From Nonomuraea solani (GTDB lineage: Bacteria > Actinomycetota > Actinomycetes > Streptosporangiales > Streptosporangiaceae): 64,000 bases of DNA. Each line of letters starts with the position of its first letter. Positions within the stretch are counted from its first letter, which is position 1. Below are positions 51,062-60,153 of this stretch, piece by piece. The notes below the pieces were generated by a model, which saw only the letters and a list, made by a program, of their open reading frames with translations, searched no databases and was not told the DNA's origin. The position numbers and the translations under genes are program-made. The stretch spans positions 62,001 to 126,000 of the forward strand of contig NZ_FNVT01000004.1 in assembly GCF_900108335.1 (NCBI RefSeq), given 5' to 3'.

Positions 51062-51476
51062 GCCCAAAGCCTAGATCAGCCCGCCCCGCGGCTCCAAGCG
51101 GCGCCCGCCCCGCCCGGATATCGGATCGCCCTGACATTCCCCCCGGAATCGGGGCCATGAATGGTGCCGTCCGGAATTCCGGGGGCACCTTTGATTCCCC
51201 ACGACCGTATTCACGGCCATTCGAGCGACCCCGCAACTACGGATTGCGACATTGGACGATCGGGTTCGCCTATAACCGCCTGTCGATGGTCGGCGGGAGC
51301 CGGAAACCGATGGCCCGAAAACACGACTGCGGCCCCATTTCTCGCCCCGGCCCATCCCACACCAATGCCATACACGCGGCGCGAGTTACACAGTTGTTAT
51401 CTTCCTTTCCCTTGCTCGCAAATTAGGGACTGATCAGCATCTGCTTCTGGGACAAACTAGTGGGGGGGAAGCACAC
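51062..51476. other. Intergenic region, no gene seen
   Basis: 415 bp between a minus-strand and a plus-strand gene. Two overlapping short open frames on the plus strand (51157-51433) have no ribosome-binding site and no protein-like composition. It contains a GTTACA at 51385-51390 and an AT-richer stretch before 51477 that probably holds the promoter of the secreted deacetylase. Confidence 0.5.
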
Positions 51477-53381
51477 ATGCGCGGAGGCAATTTAGGCATG
51501 CGGCTGATGGCCGTGATCGCGGCACTCGTCGTACTGGTGCCGATGGCTGGGGTGGGAATCGCCGCGTCGGCTCAAACGACGGTGGCCGATCAGCTCATGC
51601 AGATCGTGGCACATGAGGACGACGACCTGCTCTTCATGAACCCCGACATTCACGACTCCATCCGGTCGGGAATGCCGAGCGTGACCGTGTTCATCACCGC
51701 GGGGCAGATCACCGGGCTCGGGAACACCGACGAGGAACGGGCCCGCAACCGGCAACGCGGCATCCAGGACGCCTACGCGCGGATGGCCGCGGTGCCGGAC
51801 GTGGATCCTGAGGACCAGGAGGAGTGGAACCGCGACGCCTGGACGCTCGCCGGCAAGCAGGTCGAGCGGTACACCCTCACGGCCGCGCCGCAGGTCTCGC
51901 TGGTGTTCATGAACCTGCGCGACAACGAGCTCGGCTGGTTCGTGGTCGTCGACGAGTTCGAGGATCACACGATCATTCCTGAGGGCAGCCTGGTGACGCA
52001 GTCGTACACCTACGACCACCAGGACGTGGTCGCGGTGCTGACCGGGATCATGCAGCACTACCAGCCCAGCGTGCTGCGGGCCATGGACCCGATGCCCGAC
52101 AACCGTTACAACCCGGGCCACGGCGACCATGTGGGCGCGGCCATGTTCGCCGGGGAAGCGGCGACCTCGTACGGCGTGCCGATCATCGAGCAGAACTACC
52201 GCGACTACAACATCTCCGACGTACCGGTGAACCTGTCGGGGCCCACCGTCACGCGGAAGACCACGATCCTCCAGAGCTACTTCCACTACGACCCGTTCGA
52301 CCCCGACGGGTGGGAGTCGCGGATGTACTACCGCTGGGCCCGGGGCACGGCCTGGGCGGGGCGGAACGCCGACGGCACACCCCAGATCTTCGTGGTACGC
52401 AGCGGGGCCGTGAGCACCTACCGGCAGACTCCGGCCGGGCTGTGGTCGGGCCCGCTCGTCCTGGGCGGCGCCGGCGGGCCACTGAAGCCGGCGATCAGCG
52501 TGGGCCTCAACGCCGACGGGCGCATGCAGATCTTCGCCCGGCGGCAGTCCGACCACCACCTCGTCACCCTCGCCCAGACGACGCCGGGCGGTGGCTGGGA
52601 CGCCGGTTGGAGCGACCTCGGCAACCCCGGCACGGGCGACCCTGAGCACATCGGCGTGCCCGCGGTGGCCGCCAACGCCAACGGCCGGCTGCAGATCTTC
52701 GTCAAGAACGGCGCCGGCGGCGTCAGCGCGCGCACCCAGAGCGCGGCCAACGGCAGCACCTGGGGCTCCTGGACGAACCTGAACGGCGGCGGCGACGTAC
52801 AGGACGGGCTCACCGCGGTCACCAATCCGCAGGGCCGCATCGAGCTCTTCGCCAGCACCAGGACGCGCATCCTGCGCTGGTACCAGTCCGCCCCCAACGG
52901 CGGCTACACCCTCGACAACGCGCTGCCGTCCATGACCCCGGCCAGCCCGCCGACGGCCGCGCTGGCCCAGAACGGCCGGATCGAGGTCGCCTATCGCCGG
53001 GCCGGGACCGCCGACCTGGTCGTGACCCGGCAGTCGGCGGCCGGCGGCGCCTGGAACGTCAGCCCTGTCGTGATCGGCGGCCATGCCGGAGTGGGCGATC
53101 CCGAGCTGGTCACCACCCCGGCCGGGCCGGACGCCAGGATCCTGATGTTCCACCGCAACGCCGACGCCGGCGTGAGCCTGGCCACCCAGACCGCTCCCAA
53201 CGCCGGGTACGGGAGTTGGAGCGACCTCGGGGGCGCCATCACGGACTATCCGGCGGCCGTTCTCGACCAGAGCGGGGCCGTGGTGCTGTTCGCGGTCGGC
53301 ACCGACGGGAAGGTGCACCTCCGCAAACAGACCGCCCCCGGAGCCGACAGCCCCTTCGGGCCCTGGGAGACACTCCCGTAG
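51477..53381 (+). CDS. Secreted PIG-L deacetylase with C-terminal beta-propeller
   Basis: 634 aa, ATG at 51477 after a GGGGGGGAA site. A signal peptide runs to about residue 32. The PIG-L domain (about 38-280) has AHEDDDLLF, where the canonical proline is glutamate (H46, D48, D49), and GHGDHVGAAMFAG. From about 290 to the end there are about five PLL-like propeller blades, each with a DG or NG turn and a block like GRMQIFARRQSDHHL, GRLQIFVKNGAGG or GRIELFASTRTR. The propeller is probably a glycan-binding module, so the enzyme likely deacetylates an extracellular amino-sugar polymer. Confidence 0.9.
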   Translation: MRGGNLGMRLMAVIAALVVLVPMAGVGIAASAQTTVADQLMQIVAHEDDDLLFMNPDIHDSIRSGMPSVTVFITAGQITGLGNTDEERARNRQRGIQDAYARMAAVPDVDPEDQEEWNRDAWTLAGKQVERYTLTAAPQVSLVFMNLRDNELGWFVVVDEFEDHTIIPEGSLVTQSYTYDHQDVVAVLTGIMQHYQPSVLRAMDPMPDNRYNPGHGDHVGAAMFAGEAATSYGVPIIEQNYRDYNISDVPVNLSGPTVTRKTTILQSYFHYDPFDPDGWESRMYYRWARGTAWAGRNADGTPQIFVVRSGAVSTYRQTPAGLWSGPLVLGGAGGPLKPAISVGLNADGRMQIFARRQSDHHLVTLAQTTPGGGWDAGWSDLGNPGTGDPEHIGVPAVAANANGRLQIFVKNGAGGVSARTQSAANGSTWGSWTNLNGGGDVQDGLTAVTNPQGRIELFASTRTRILRWYQSAPNGGYTLDNALPSMTPASPPTAALAQNGRIEVAYRRAGTADLVVTRQSAAGGAWNVSPVVIGGHAGVGDPELVTTPAGPDARILMFHRNADAGVSLATQTAPNAGYGSWSDLGGAITDYPAAVLDQSGAVVLFAVGTDGKVHLRKQTAPGADSPFGPWETLP

Positions 53382-53385
53382 TGCT

Positions 53386-53427
53386 TGTGCGGTGCCGGCC
53401 ACGACCGGTCGTGGCCGGCACCGCACA
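53386..53427. terminator. Perfect 42-bp palindrome, terminator
   Basis: Two 21-bp arms (53386-53406 and 53407-53427) are exact reverse complements with no spacer. It starts 5 bp after the deacetylase stop codon and lies before the convergent GNAT gene. There is no T-run, as usual for actinomycete terminators. Confidence 0.8.
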
Positions 53428-53495
53428 GGGTCACGGCGCATCGCCACCGGGCTGCGGTGCCGGGCCGCGGTGCCGGGCTCGCGTCTGTCGAACCG

Positions 53496-53981
53496 TCAGT
53501 CGCCGGCCAGGCGGGCGTGCCGTTCCACGTCGTAGCGGACCCCGTCGTAACAGAGCTTGCCCCGTTCGATGCCCTCCGGCCGGAAGCCGGCCTTGGTGGC
53601 GACCCGGCAGGAGGCGGGGTTGTTGGTACGGTGCCCGAGCTCAAGCCGGTAGAGCCCCCGCTCCTCGAACGCCCACCGGGCCAGCAGATCGGTCGCCGCC
53701 GCCGCGATGCCCCGGCCCCTGGCCTCGGGCACGACCCAGTAGGACACCCAGCCGTTGTCATGGTCATCGATCCTGGCCACCGCGACGTTCCCGACGACCT
53801 GATCGTCGCTCGTCACGGCGAAGGCATGACCGGCGCCCTGCCAGGAGGCGATCCAGCCCATGGCGTCCTTCAGCGTGACGACGGGCCAGGGCGCCTGCCG
53901 GCGCAGATCGGGTGCCTGGAAGGCACGGAACACGGCGGGGGCGTCATCCTCGCGCCACTCCCGCAACTTCACAGCCGTCAT
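53496..53981 (-). CDS. GNAT-family N-acetyltransferase
   Basis: 161 aa, ATG at 53981. Typical RimJ/RimL-like GNAT: KLREWREDDAPAVFRAF at the start, NVAVARIDDHDNGWVSYWV, the acetyl-CoA loop VPEARGRGIAAAATDLL and LYRLELGHRTNNPASCRVA near the end. Acceptor unknown. Confidence 0.9.
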   Translation of the reverse strand: MTAVKLREWREDDAPAVFRAFQAPDLRRQAPWPVVTLKDAMGWIASWQGAGHAFAVTSDDQVVGNVAVARIDDHDNGWVSYWVVPEARGRGIAAAATDLLARWAFEERGLYRLELGHRTNNPASCRVATKAGFRPEGIERGKLCYDGVRYDVERHARLAGD

Positions 53982-54051
53982 GACGCCTTCACAGGTGTCC
54001 TGACGGACGCCTTCACGGGTGCCTTCACCGGTGCCCTCACGATGTCCGAGA

Positions 54052-54423
54052 TTACCCTGGATGCACCTCCTGGCCGATTCCGTGGGCCGCCTCGAAGTCG
54101 GCCACGAGCTCTTTGGGCGCGGTCAGGCACCATGCCTCGGCCACCAGCTCGAACAGCTCGTCACGTTCGATCCTGTCGAGGTGAACCACCACCCACCCGA
54201 ACCGCCCGGCCGTGAACTGCACCTCGAACACCTCGGGCCGCTCATGAACGAGCGCGAGCTGCTCCGCGATCGTGGCCTTGAGCCCGACGGTCTCGGTCGC
54301 CTCCCACAGGTAGCCGAAGCCCTTGCCGTGCACCTTGAGCCCGACCCACTCGCCACCGTGGTTCATCCGGACGTCGGGGAGCTCGTCCAGCAGCTTGAGG
54401 AAGTCATCGACGGTCACACCCAT
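54052..54423 (-). CDS. MmcQ/YjbR-family protein
   Basis: 123 aa, ATG at 54423. The family pattern is clear: DDFLKLLDELPDVRMNHGGE, VHGKGFGYLWE, and GWVVVHLDRIERDELFELVA. YjbR proteins have a CyaY-like fold and are often called DNA-binding without strong evidence. No functional context is visible. Confidence 0.85.
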   Translation of the reverse strand: MGVTVDDFLKLLDELPDVRMNHGGEWVGLKVHGKGFGYLWEATETVGLKATIAEQLALVHERPEVFEVQFTAGRFGWVVVHLDRIERDELFELVAEAWCLTAPKELVADFEAAHGIGQEVHPG

Positions 54424-54502
54424 GCCGCCCAGTGAACCAGACCCCGGTGACAGTTCCCGCTAGCGTGTGGGGATCGCGGGCGTACACGACGAAGGAACCT
54501 CG

Positions 54503-55132
54503 GTGGCCGACACACGTACCAAGTTGCTCGAAGCGGCGCTCGAAACGCTGAAGAGGCAGGGGATCGCCGGCGTCTCGGCCCGTACGATCGCCGCCACGGC
54601 GGGCGTCAACCAGGCCCTCGTCTTCTACCACTTCGGCAGCGTCGACCAGCTCCTGGCGGCGGCCTGCGAGCACGCGTCCAAGCAGCGCATCGCCCTCTAC
54701 CAGGACCGCTTCAACGCGGTCACCTCCCTCCGCGAGCTGCTCGACCTGGGCCGCGCGCTGCACGCGGAGGAGCGGGCCGAAGGCAGCGTCGCGGCGCTGG
54801 CGCAGTTGCTGGCCGGCAGCCAGACCGACGAGAAGCTGGCCCCCGCCACCAGCACCGGGCTCAACCTGTGGATCGCCGAGGTGGAACGGGCCCTGCGCAG
54901 GGTGCTGGCGGACTCGCCGCTGGCCGAGTTCGTGGACATGGCCGGGCTGGCCAAGGCGACGGCGGCGGCGTTCGTGGGGCTGGAGCTGTACGAAGGCGTG
55001 GACAGCGACGGGGCCGGGCAGGCACTCGACTCGCTCGAAGACCTGGCGGGGCTGGTGGCGGCCCTGGAGGACATGGGTCCGATGGTCCGCCGCGTCGTAC
55101 GCGCCCGGCTGCGCCGCCACGCTCAGTCGTAG
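54503..55132 (+). CDS. TetR-family transcriptional regulator
   Basis: 209 aa. GTG at 54503 has AAGGA 6-7 nt upstream; the open frame before it is not needed. The helix-turn-helix is RQGIAGVSARTIAATAGVNQALVFYHF at about residues 18-44. The C-terminal ligand domain is helical with no recognised ligand. It meets the VOC gene tail to tail with a 10-bp overlap. Confidence 0.9.
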   Translation: MADTRTKLLEAALETLKRQGIAGVSARTIAATAGVNQALVFYHFGSVDQLLAAACEHASKQRIALYQDRFNAVTSLRELLDLGRALHAEERAEGSVAALAQLLAGSQTDEKLAPATSTGLNLWIAEVERALRRVLADSPLAEFVDMAGLAKATAAAFVGLELYEGVDSDGAGQALDSLEDLAGLVAALEDMGPMVRRVVRARLRRHAQS

Positions 55133-55542
55133 TAGCGGACCTCCAGGACGTTGCCGTCGAGATCGGCGAAGTAGATCGTCTCGGGGGCGATCCCCTGGGC
55201 GCCGAAGGAGTTGGCTCCGGTGCCGGAGACGCGTACCCCGTGCTCTTTCAGCCTGACCTTCAGCGCGTCGAAATCCTCCCTGCTCACGGCCAGGCAGAAA
55301 TGGTTGATCGGATGCCCGGCGCTGCCGCCCACCCCGGTGCCCTCGTCCACACCGCGCGTCGCCTCGTACGCCATCAGGTCGATGATGCTCTCGGGGGAGA
55401 CGCGTACGCTCGGAAAAGGCGCCTCCCCGTCGCGAAACTCAGCCGCCCGCACCCCCGGCAGCCCCACGACCTCCTCGTAGAAACGTAGTGCGGCGAGCTG
55501 ATCGGAAACCCAGCAGACGAGATGGTCAAGACGCGCGTCCAT
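55123..55542 (-). CDS. VOC-superfamily (glyoxalase-like) protein
   Basis: 139 aa, ATG at 55542 behind a strong GGAGGTG site. Two beta-alpha-beta-beta-beta units: LDHLVCWVSDQLAALRFYEE with the first metal-ligand histidine, and NHFCLAVSREDFDAL with the second, ending in TIYFADLDGNVLEVRYYD with the glutamate ligand. Could be an isomerase, dioxygenase or resistance protein. Confidence 0.87.
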   Translation of the reverse strand: MDARLDHLVCWVSDQLAALRFYEEVVGLPGVRAAEFRDGEAPFPSVRVSPESIIDLMAYEATRGVDEGTGVGGSAGHPINHFCLAVSREDFDALKVRLKEHGVRVSGTGANSFGAQGIAPETIYFADLDGNVLEVRYYD

Positions 55543-55576
55543 GAAGCACCTCCGTTTCCCTCACAATAGTGATGTG

Positions 55577-55757
55577 CCGGACACCGTGCAGGCGCAGATG
55601 ATGCCCATGGGCGTCGTCGTGGCCGGATTCGCCATCACGCTCCAGGCCGGCGTTCCCCTGATGGGGACAGTCGCGATGATCGGCGGTCTGGCGGCCACGT
55701 TCACTCCTGGCTCGTCATCGTCTTGATGCTCCTGCCCTCGACCGGCCCCTGGTTCAA
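55577..55757 (+). pseudogene. Possible frameshifted remnant of a small membrane protein
   Basis: One frame reads MMPMGVVVAGFAITLQAGV then GTVAMIGGLAATF and stops at 55726. Just past the ATF codons, a -1 shift opens a frame reading HSWLVIVLMLLPSTGPWFNV. Together they would make two membrane segments, as in a decayed small membrane protein. It may be chance in GC-rich sequence. Confidence 0.25.
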
Positions 55758-56221
55758 CGTACCTCGCCGTTGATCTCATCCCATTTGTGCAGGAGTTGGG
55801 GCACCTCGCTGCGGAGGAACGCGAAGAAGCGCCGGGTCTCGTCCATGCGGGCCCCGGCGGGCGTGTCCGTGCCCAGCACGTCGGCCCCGTCGCGAGCGCC
55901 CTCCTCGAACCGGCGGAACACCTCGTCGCTCGACGCCGCCGCCCGGTACCACGCCGTCGGGTCGACCCGGTAGCGATCGCGACGCTCGCCGGGGTCCCGC
56001 TCGCGGGTCACCATCCCGACCCGCATCAGGTATTTCACCGCGCCTGAGACGGCCGAAGGCCCGACCTGGAGCAGGTCGGCGAGTTCGGCGGCGGTGCGCC
56101 GGCCGTCGTCGGCGATGAGCAGCGCCGACAACACGCGCGCGGCCATGCGCGGATAGCCCGAATCGGACATGAGCAGGGCGAACCGTTCGAGGAACCGCAG
56201 CGCGTCATCGTCGTCGGTCAT
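55754..56221 (-). CDS. GbsR/MarR-family regulator
   Basis: 155 aa, ATG at 56221 with a GAGAGGGG site about 6-8 nt upstream. Winged-helix core: LSALLIADDGRRTAAELADL, LQVGPSAVSGAVKYL and VTRERDPGERRDRYRVD. It is divergent from the ABC exporter operon, and the palindrome at 56267 lies between them, so it is probably the local repressor. Confidence 0.9.
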   Translation of the reverse strand: MTDDDDALRFLERFALLMSDSGYPRMAARVLSALLIADDGRRTAAELADLLQVGPSAVSGAVKYLMRVGMVTRERDPGERRDRYRVDPTAWYRAAASSDEVFRRFEEGARDGADVLGTDTPAGARMDETRRFFAFLRSEVPQLLHKWDEINGEVR

Positions 56222-56266
56222 GCACACCCCTCTCGGACGGGCCCTCAGGTTACAGACTATCGATAC

Positions 56267-56283
56267 TTCACGAATTTCGTGAA
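56267..56283. promoter_or_regulatory. Operator-like palindrome TTCACGAATTTCGTGAA
   Basis: TTCACGAA-T-TTCGTGAA is a perfect 17-bp inverted repeat in the 82-bp gap between the GbsR/MarR gene and the ABC exporter genes, 20 bp before the exporter ATG. A further half-site-like GTGAA lies at 56297-56301. Confidence 0.6.
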
Positions 56284-56303
56284 ATCTGTGTACGCTGTGA
56301 AGC

Positions 56304-57188
56304 ATGCAAAACATGATCTCCGTGTCCGGCCTGGTCAAGACCTTCGGCAGGACACGGGCGCTCGACGGCCTGGACCTCACGGTCCGCGCAGGTGAAGTGC
56401 ACGGCTTCCTCGGCCCGAACGGCGCCGGCAAGTCCACCACCATCCGGATCCTGCTCGGCCTGCTGCGCCAGGACTCCGGCACGGCCCGGCTGATGGACGG
56501 CGATCCGTGGCGGGAGGCGACCACGCTGCACCGGCGGCTGGCGTACGTGCCCGGCGACGTGACCCTGTGGCCGACGCTCTCCGGCGGAGAGACGATCGAC
56601 CTGCTCGGCCGGACGCGCGGCGGGCTCGACCCCCGGCACCGGGCCGACCTGCTCGATCGTTTCGAGCTGGATCCGCGCAAGAAGGGGCGTACCTACTCCA
56701 AGGGCAACCGGCAGAAGGTGGCCCTGGTCGCGGCGCTGTCCTCGGACGCCGACCTGCTCATCCTGGACGAGCCCACCTCCGGCCTCGACCCGCTGATGGA
56801 GATGGTCTTCCAGGAGTGCGTCCAGGAGGAGCGGCGCAAGGGGCGTACGGTGCTGCTGTCCAGCCACATCCTCGCCGAGGTCGAGGCCCTGTGCGACCGG
56901 GTGAGCATCATCCGGCACGGCCGCACGGTCGAGACGGGCACGCTCGCCGAGCTGCGCCACCTTACCCGCACCTCGATCACGGCCGAGCTCGACGGCCCCG
57001 TCCCCCGGCTCACCGGCGTGCACGACCTGTGGACGGAGGGCAACCGGTTGCGCTGCCAGGTCGACGGTGACGCGCTGGACGGGGTGCTGCGCGAGCTCGT
57101 CCAGGTCGGCGTACGGAGCCTGGACAGCCGGCCGCCGACGCTGGAGGAGATGTTCCTGCGTCACTACGAGGACGCGGTGGCACGATGA
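56304..57188 (+). CDS. ABC transporter ATP-binding protein
   Basis: 294 aa, ATG at 56304. Walker [10 protein letters not shown] (37-45), a non-standard signature YSKGNRQK in place of LSGGQ, Walker [14 protein letters not shown], and the H-loop in [13 protein letters not shown]. DrrA-like exporters of drugs or antibiotics have this layout. Overlaps the permease start by 4 bp. Confidence 0.93.
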   Translation: MQNMISVSGLVKTFGRTRALDGLDLTVRAGEVHGFLGPNGAGKSTTIRILLGLLRQDSGTARLMDGDPWREATTLHRRLAYVPGDVTLWPTLSGGETIDLLGRTRGGLDPRHRADLLDRFELDPRKKGRTYSKGNRQKVALVAALSSDADLLILDEPTSGLDPLMEMVFQECVQEERRKGRTVLLSSHILAEVEALCDRVSIIRHGRTVETGTLAELRHLTRTSITAELDGPVPRLTGVHDLWTEGNRLRCQVDGDALDGVLRELVQVGVRSLDSRPPTLEEMFLRHYEDAVAR

Positions 57189-58774
57189 GTGACTTCACCG
57201 GCACCGGCCGGCTGATCCGGCTCATCCTGCGGCGCGACCGGGTGCGGATTCCGCTCTGGTACGGCCTCGTGGCGCTGCTCGTGCTCGGCGTGGCGGGCTC
57301 GGTGGCCGGCGCCTACCCCACCGACGAGGCGCGGCAGGCGTTCCTCCACACGACCAACGGCGACCCGACCCAGCTCATGATGATCGGCCCGGTCTACGAC
57401 CCGTCCACGGGAGGGCTCGCCGCGTGGCGCGTACGCGGGCAGGCCGCCCTGCTCATCGCGCTGGCCAGCCTGTTCCTGGTGATCCGGAGCACACGTGCGG
57501 AGGAGGAGACGGGCCGCGCCGAACTGCTCGGCTCGACCGTCGTCGGCCGGCACGCGGCGCTGACGGCCGCGCTGACCGTGGCGTTCGCCGCCAACCTGGT
57601 CACCGCCCTCGTCGTGACGCTGGGGCTCACGGCTTCCGGGCTGCCACCGATGGGCTCCCTGACCATGGGACTGTCGGTCGCCGCCGCCGGCTGCGTCTTC
57701 GCCGCGCTCGCCGGCCTGGCGGCCCAGCTCACCGAAGGCGCCCGCACCGCCGCCGGCCTCGCCGCCACGGCGATGGGCATCCTGTACGCGGTGCGCGCGA
57801 TCGCCGACGTCGAGCGGAGCCCTTGGGTGTCGTGGCTGTCGCCGTTCGGCTGGACGCAGCGCATGCGTCCCTTCGCCGGCGACCACCTCTGGCCGCTGCT
57901 GCCCGTCTTCGCCCTGATCCTGCTGCTGGCGGCCGGCGCCTACTGGACATCATCCCGCCGGGACCTCGGTGCCGGCGTCCTCCCGCCCCGCCTCGGTCCC
58001 GCCGGCGCCGCGCCGAGCCTGCGTACCGCGCTCGCCCTGGCCTGGCGACTGCAACGGGGCACGCTGCTCGCCTGGACCGTCGCGTTCGCCGCGTTCGGCG
58101 CCGGCCTGGGCGGCGTGGCGCGAAGCGCCGCCGACCAGTTGAACGCGAGCGAGGCCCTCAAAGCCCTGATCGACCGGATGGGCGGCGGCCGGCCGGTGGA
58201 CGGTTTCTTCGCGTTCGTCATCTACCTGACGAGCCAGGTCATCACGGTGTACGCCATTCAGGCGACGCTGCGGCTGCGTACGGAAGAGACCTCCGGCCGC
58301 GCCGACATCCTCCTGACCGGCCCGGTCGGCAGGCTGCGCTGGGCCGGCGGCCACCTGGCCATCGTCGCGGCCGGCTCGGGACTCGTCCTCGCCGGCCTCG
58401 GCCTCGCGATGGGCCTGGTCCACGGCCTCTCGACGGGAGACCTGCCCGGCGAGATCACCCGGCTACTGGCCGCGAGCCTGACCCGGCTGCCGTCGATCCT
58501 GGTGCTGGCCGCCCTCACGGCCCTGCTGTACGGCCTGCTGCCCCGGCTCGCCGCGATCGTCGCCTACACGGCACTCGGCCTGTGCCTCCTGCTGGAGTTC
58601 GCGGTGGAACTCCTGCACGCCGACCCATCACTCCTCCGGCTGTCACCCTTCGCACAGACCCCCGGCCTTCCCATCGCCGAATTCGCTCTCACCCCACTGC
58701 TCCTGCTGACCGTCATCGCCACCGCTCTCACCACGGCGGGACTGACCGCCCTCCACCGCCGCGACCTCGGCTAA
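57185..58774 (+). CDS. ABC-2 type permease (antibiotic-exporter type)
   Basis: 529 aa, ATG at 57185. Two homologous halves of about six membrane segments each: [27 protein letters not shown] in the first, and [45 protein letters not shown] spread across the second. The [13 protein letters not shown] and [13 protein letters not shown] repeats mark the duplicated cytoplasmic loop of the tetronasin/polyketide-exporter permeases. It pairs with the ATPase upstream. Confidence 0.9.
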   Translation: MSDFTGTGRLIRLILRRDRVRIPLWYGLVALLVLGVAGSVAGAYPTDEARQAFLHTTNGDPTQLMMIGPVYDPSTGGLAAWRVRGQAALLIALASLFLVIRSTRAEEETGRAELLGSTVVGRHAALTAALTVAFAANLVTALVVTLGLTASGLPPMGSLTMGLSVAAAGCVFAALAGLAAQLTEGARTAAGLAATAMGILYAVRAIADVERSPWVSWLSPFGWTQRMRPFAGDHLWPLLPVFALILLLAAGAYWTSSRRDLGAGVLPPRLGPAGAAPSLRTALALAWRLQRGTLLAWTVAFAAFGAGLGGVARSAADQLNASEALKALIDRMGGGRPVDGFFAFVIYLTSQVITVYAIQATLRLRTEETSGRADILLTGPVGRLRWAGGHLAIVAAGSGLVLAGLGLAMGLVHGLSTGDLPGEITRLLAASLTRLPSILVLAALTALLYGLLPRLAAIVAYTALGLCLLLEFAVELLHADPSLLRLSPFAQTPGLPIAEFALTPLLLLTVIATALTTAGLTALHRRDLG

Positions 58775-58822
58775 CAGCTCCCTGCCAGCTGATTGACAGG
58801 CGGCCTTGGCAGGGTGACGACC

Positions 58823-59323
58823 ATGAATCAGTTCGTCTCCGCCGACGGCACGGTGCTCACGTACACGACGGACGGAGCCGGCGAGCCCGCGCTCGTGGTG
58901 GTTCCCGGAGGCACTTACCGACATGGCGGTGGCCTTCAACGGCACCGTCCACGCGCTCAACAGGCGCGGCCGGTTCGGCAGCGGGCCGCAGCGCGACGGG
59001 CACAGCGTCGCGGACGACTGCGCCGACGTCGTCGCACTCATGGACCTGGCCGGCGCCCGCTTCCTCTTCGGGTACAGCTACGGCGGGCTGGTCACCCTGC
59101 CCGCCACTGCCGCTGGAGTGGCTGCCCGACTACGAACGCGCGCTGTCCAGGGGCCGCCACGGCGAGGCGATGATCCGGCCCCACCGTGACCCGCTACCAC
59201 GACGTGGCGGCCGAAACACTCCGGGCCGAAACCCTGCCCGCCGTGAGCCACAACGCCCCCGACCAGGAAGCCCCCGCCAAGGTGGCCGCCCTCTTGTCCA
59301 AGGACGCCCGGATTGGGCCCTAA
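58823..59323 (+). pseudogene. Broken alpha/beta hydrolase gene
   Basis: ATG at 58823 starts a hydrolase-like N-terminus ending in LVVVPGG; it then shifts to another frame reading MAVAFNGTVHALNRRGRFGS, VALMDLAGARFLFGYSYGG, where GYSYGG is the nucleophile elbow. A further shift gives PLEWLPDYERALSRGRHGEA and the last frame ends at TAA 59321. The order matches an intact hydrolase but with at least two frame changes and missing segments (most of the beta-sheet after PGG and the lid region). Confidence 0.72.
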
Positions 59324-59334
59324 CATGACCCTCC

Positions 59335-59976
59335 ATGACCGCCCCGGACCTCTCCACCGCCTACGACGCCATGGCGACCCGCTACGCCGAGGACATCCCT
59401 GACCGTTACCATTCCAGCCCGCTCAACCACGCGATGATCCCGGTCTTCGCCGAACTGATCCGGGCCGCGGGTGACGGCCTGGTGGCGGACGTGGGATGCG
59501 GCCCCGGCCATGTCACGGCACACCTGCACACCCTCGGCGTGAACGCCTTCGGCGTCGACCTGTCCCCGGAAATGATCGCCCTCGCCCGTGCCGCCCATCC
59601 GAAGCTGCGCTTCGAGGTGGGATCGATGGACGCGCTCACGGCGGACGACGCCTCCCTGGCGGGCATCCTGGCCAACTACTCGATCATCCACACCCCGCCC
59701 GGCCACCTCCCCGTGACGCTCACCGAGTTCCACCGCGTCCTGGCACCGGGCGGCTACCTCCTGCTCGGCTTCCAGGCGTACGACGGCCCCGACGAACTGG
59801 CCGAGCCGTTCGACCACCTGGTGTCACTCGCCTACCGCTACTCCCCCGACCGCCTGGCCGGCCTCCTGCACACGGCCGGCCTCACCGAGGTCGCCCGGCT
59901 GGTCATCTCCCCCGCCGAGGACCCCAGACGCGGCTTCCCCCAGGCCTACCTCCTCACCCGCCGCCCAGCCAACTGA
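59335..59976 (+). CDS. Class I SAM-dependent methyltransferase
   Basis: 213 aa, ATG at 59335. SAM-binding motif LVADVGCGPGHVTAHLHTLG near residue 45, then GVDLSPEMIALAR and VLAPGGYLLLGFQ. The 153 bp at its 3' end lie antisense to a minus-strand open frame. Substrate unknown. Confidence 0.93.
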   Translation: MTAPDLSTAYDAMATRYAEDIPDRYHSSPLNHAMIPVFAELIRAAGDGLVADVGCGPGHVTAHLHTLGVNAFGVDLSPEMIALARAAHPKLRFEVGSMDALTADDASLAGILANYSIIHTPPGHLPVTLTEFHRVLAPGGYLLLGFQAYDGPDELAEPFDHLVSLAYRYSPDRLAGLLHTAGLTEVARLVISPAEDPRRGFPQAYLLTRRPAN

Positions 59977-60153
59977 CGTCTGGAGCCGGGCCCGCGCGAG
60001 CCTCGCCACCTCACCGGCCAAGGGGTACTCGTACCAGCGTTCGCCCCGATCATCGTCGGTGTCAGGCAGCGCGCTCTCCACGGCCTGCCAGTCGAGGTCC
60101 TCGAACTCGTATCCAGCGAGCCACGCGAGGACCTCGCACCAGGCCCGCCTCAT
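59824..60153 (-). CDS. Hypothetical protein, C-terminal half antisense to methyltransferase gene
   Basis: 109 aa from ATG 60153, which overlaps the stop of the membrane-protein gene (ATGA), suggesting translational coupling. The first ~60 residues look like real protein (MRRAWCEVLAWLAGYEFEDL, ALPDTDDDRGERWYEYPLAG). The rest is Gly/Glu-rich and runs antisense through the methyltransferase gene, so the original C-terminus may have been lost. Confidence 0.5.
   Translation of the reverse strand: MRRAWCEVLAWLAGYEFEDLDWQAVESALPDTDDDRGERWYEYPLAGEVARLARARLQTSVGWAAGEEVGLGEAASGVLGGGDDQPGDLGEAGRVQEAGQAVGGVAVGE

Noticed and set aside
51157..51433. Two overlapping plus-strand frames in the gap before the PIG-L gene
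   Set aside because: No ribosome-binding site, biased composition, and both end just before the promoter region.
53985..54050. Short repeats of GCCTTCAC(A/G)GGTG between the GNAT and YjbR genes
   Set aside because: Three imperfect copies in about 50 bp with no flanking structure; too little to call a repeat feature.
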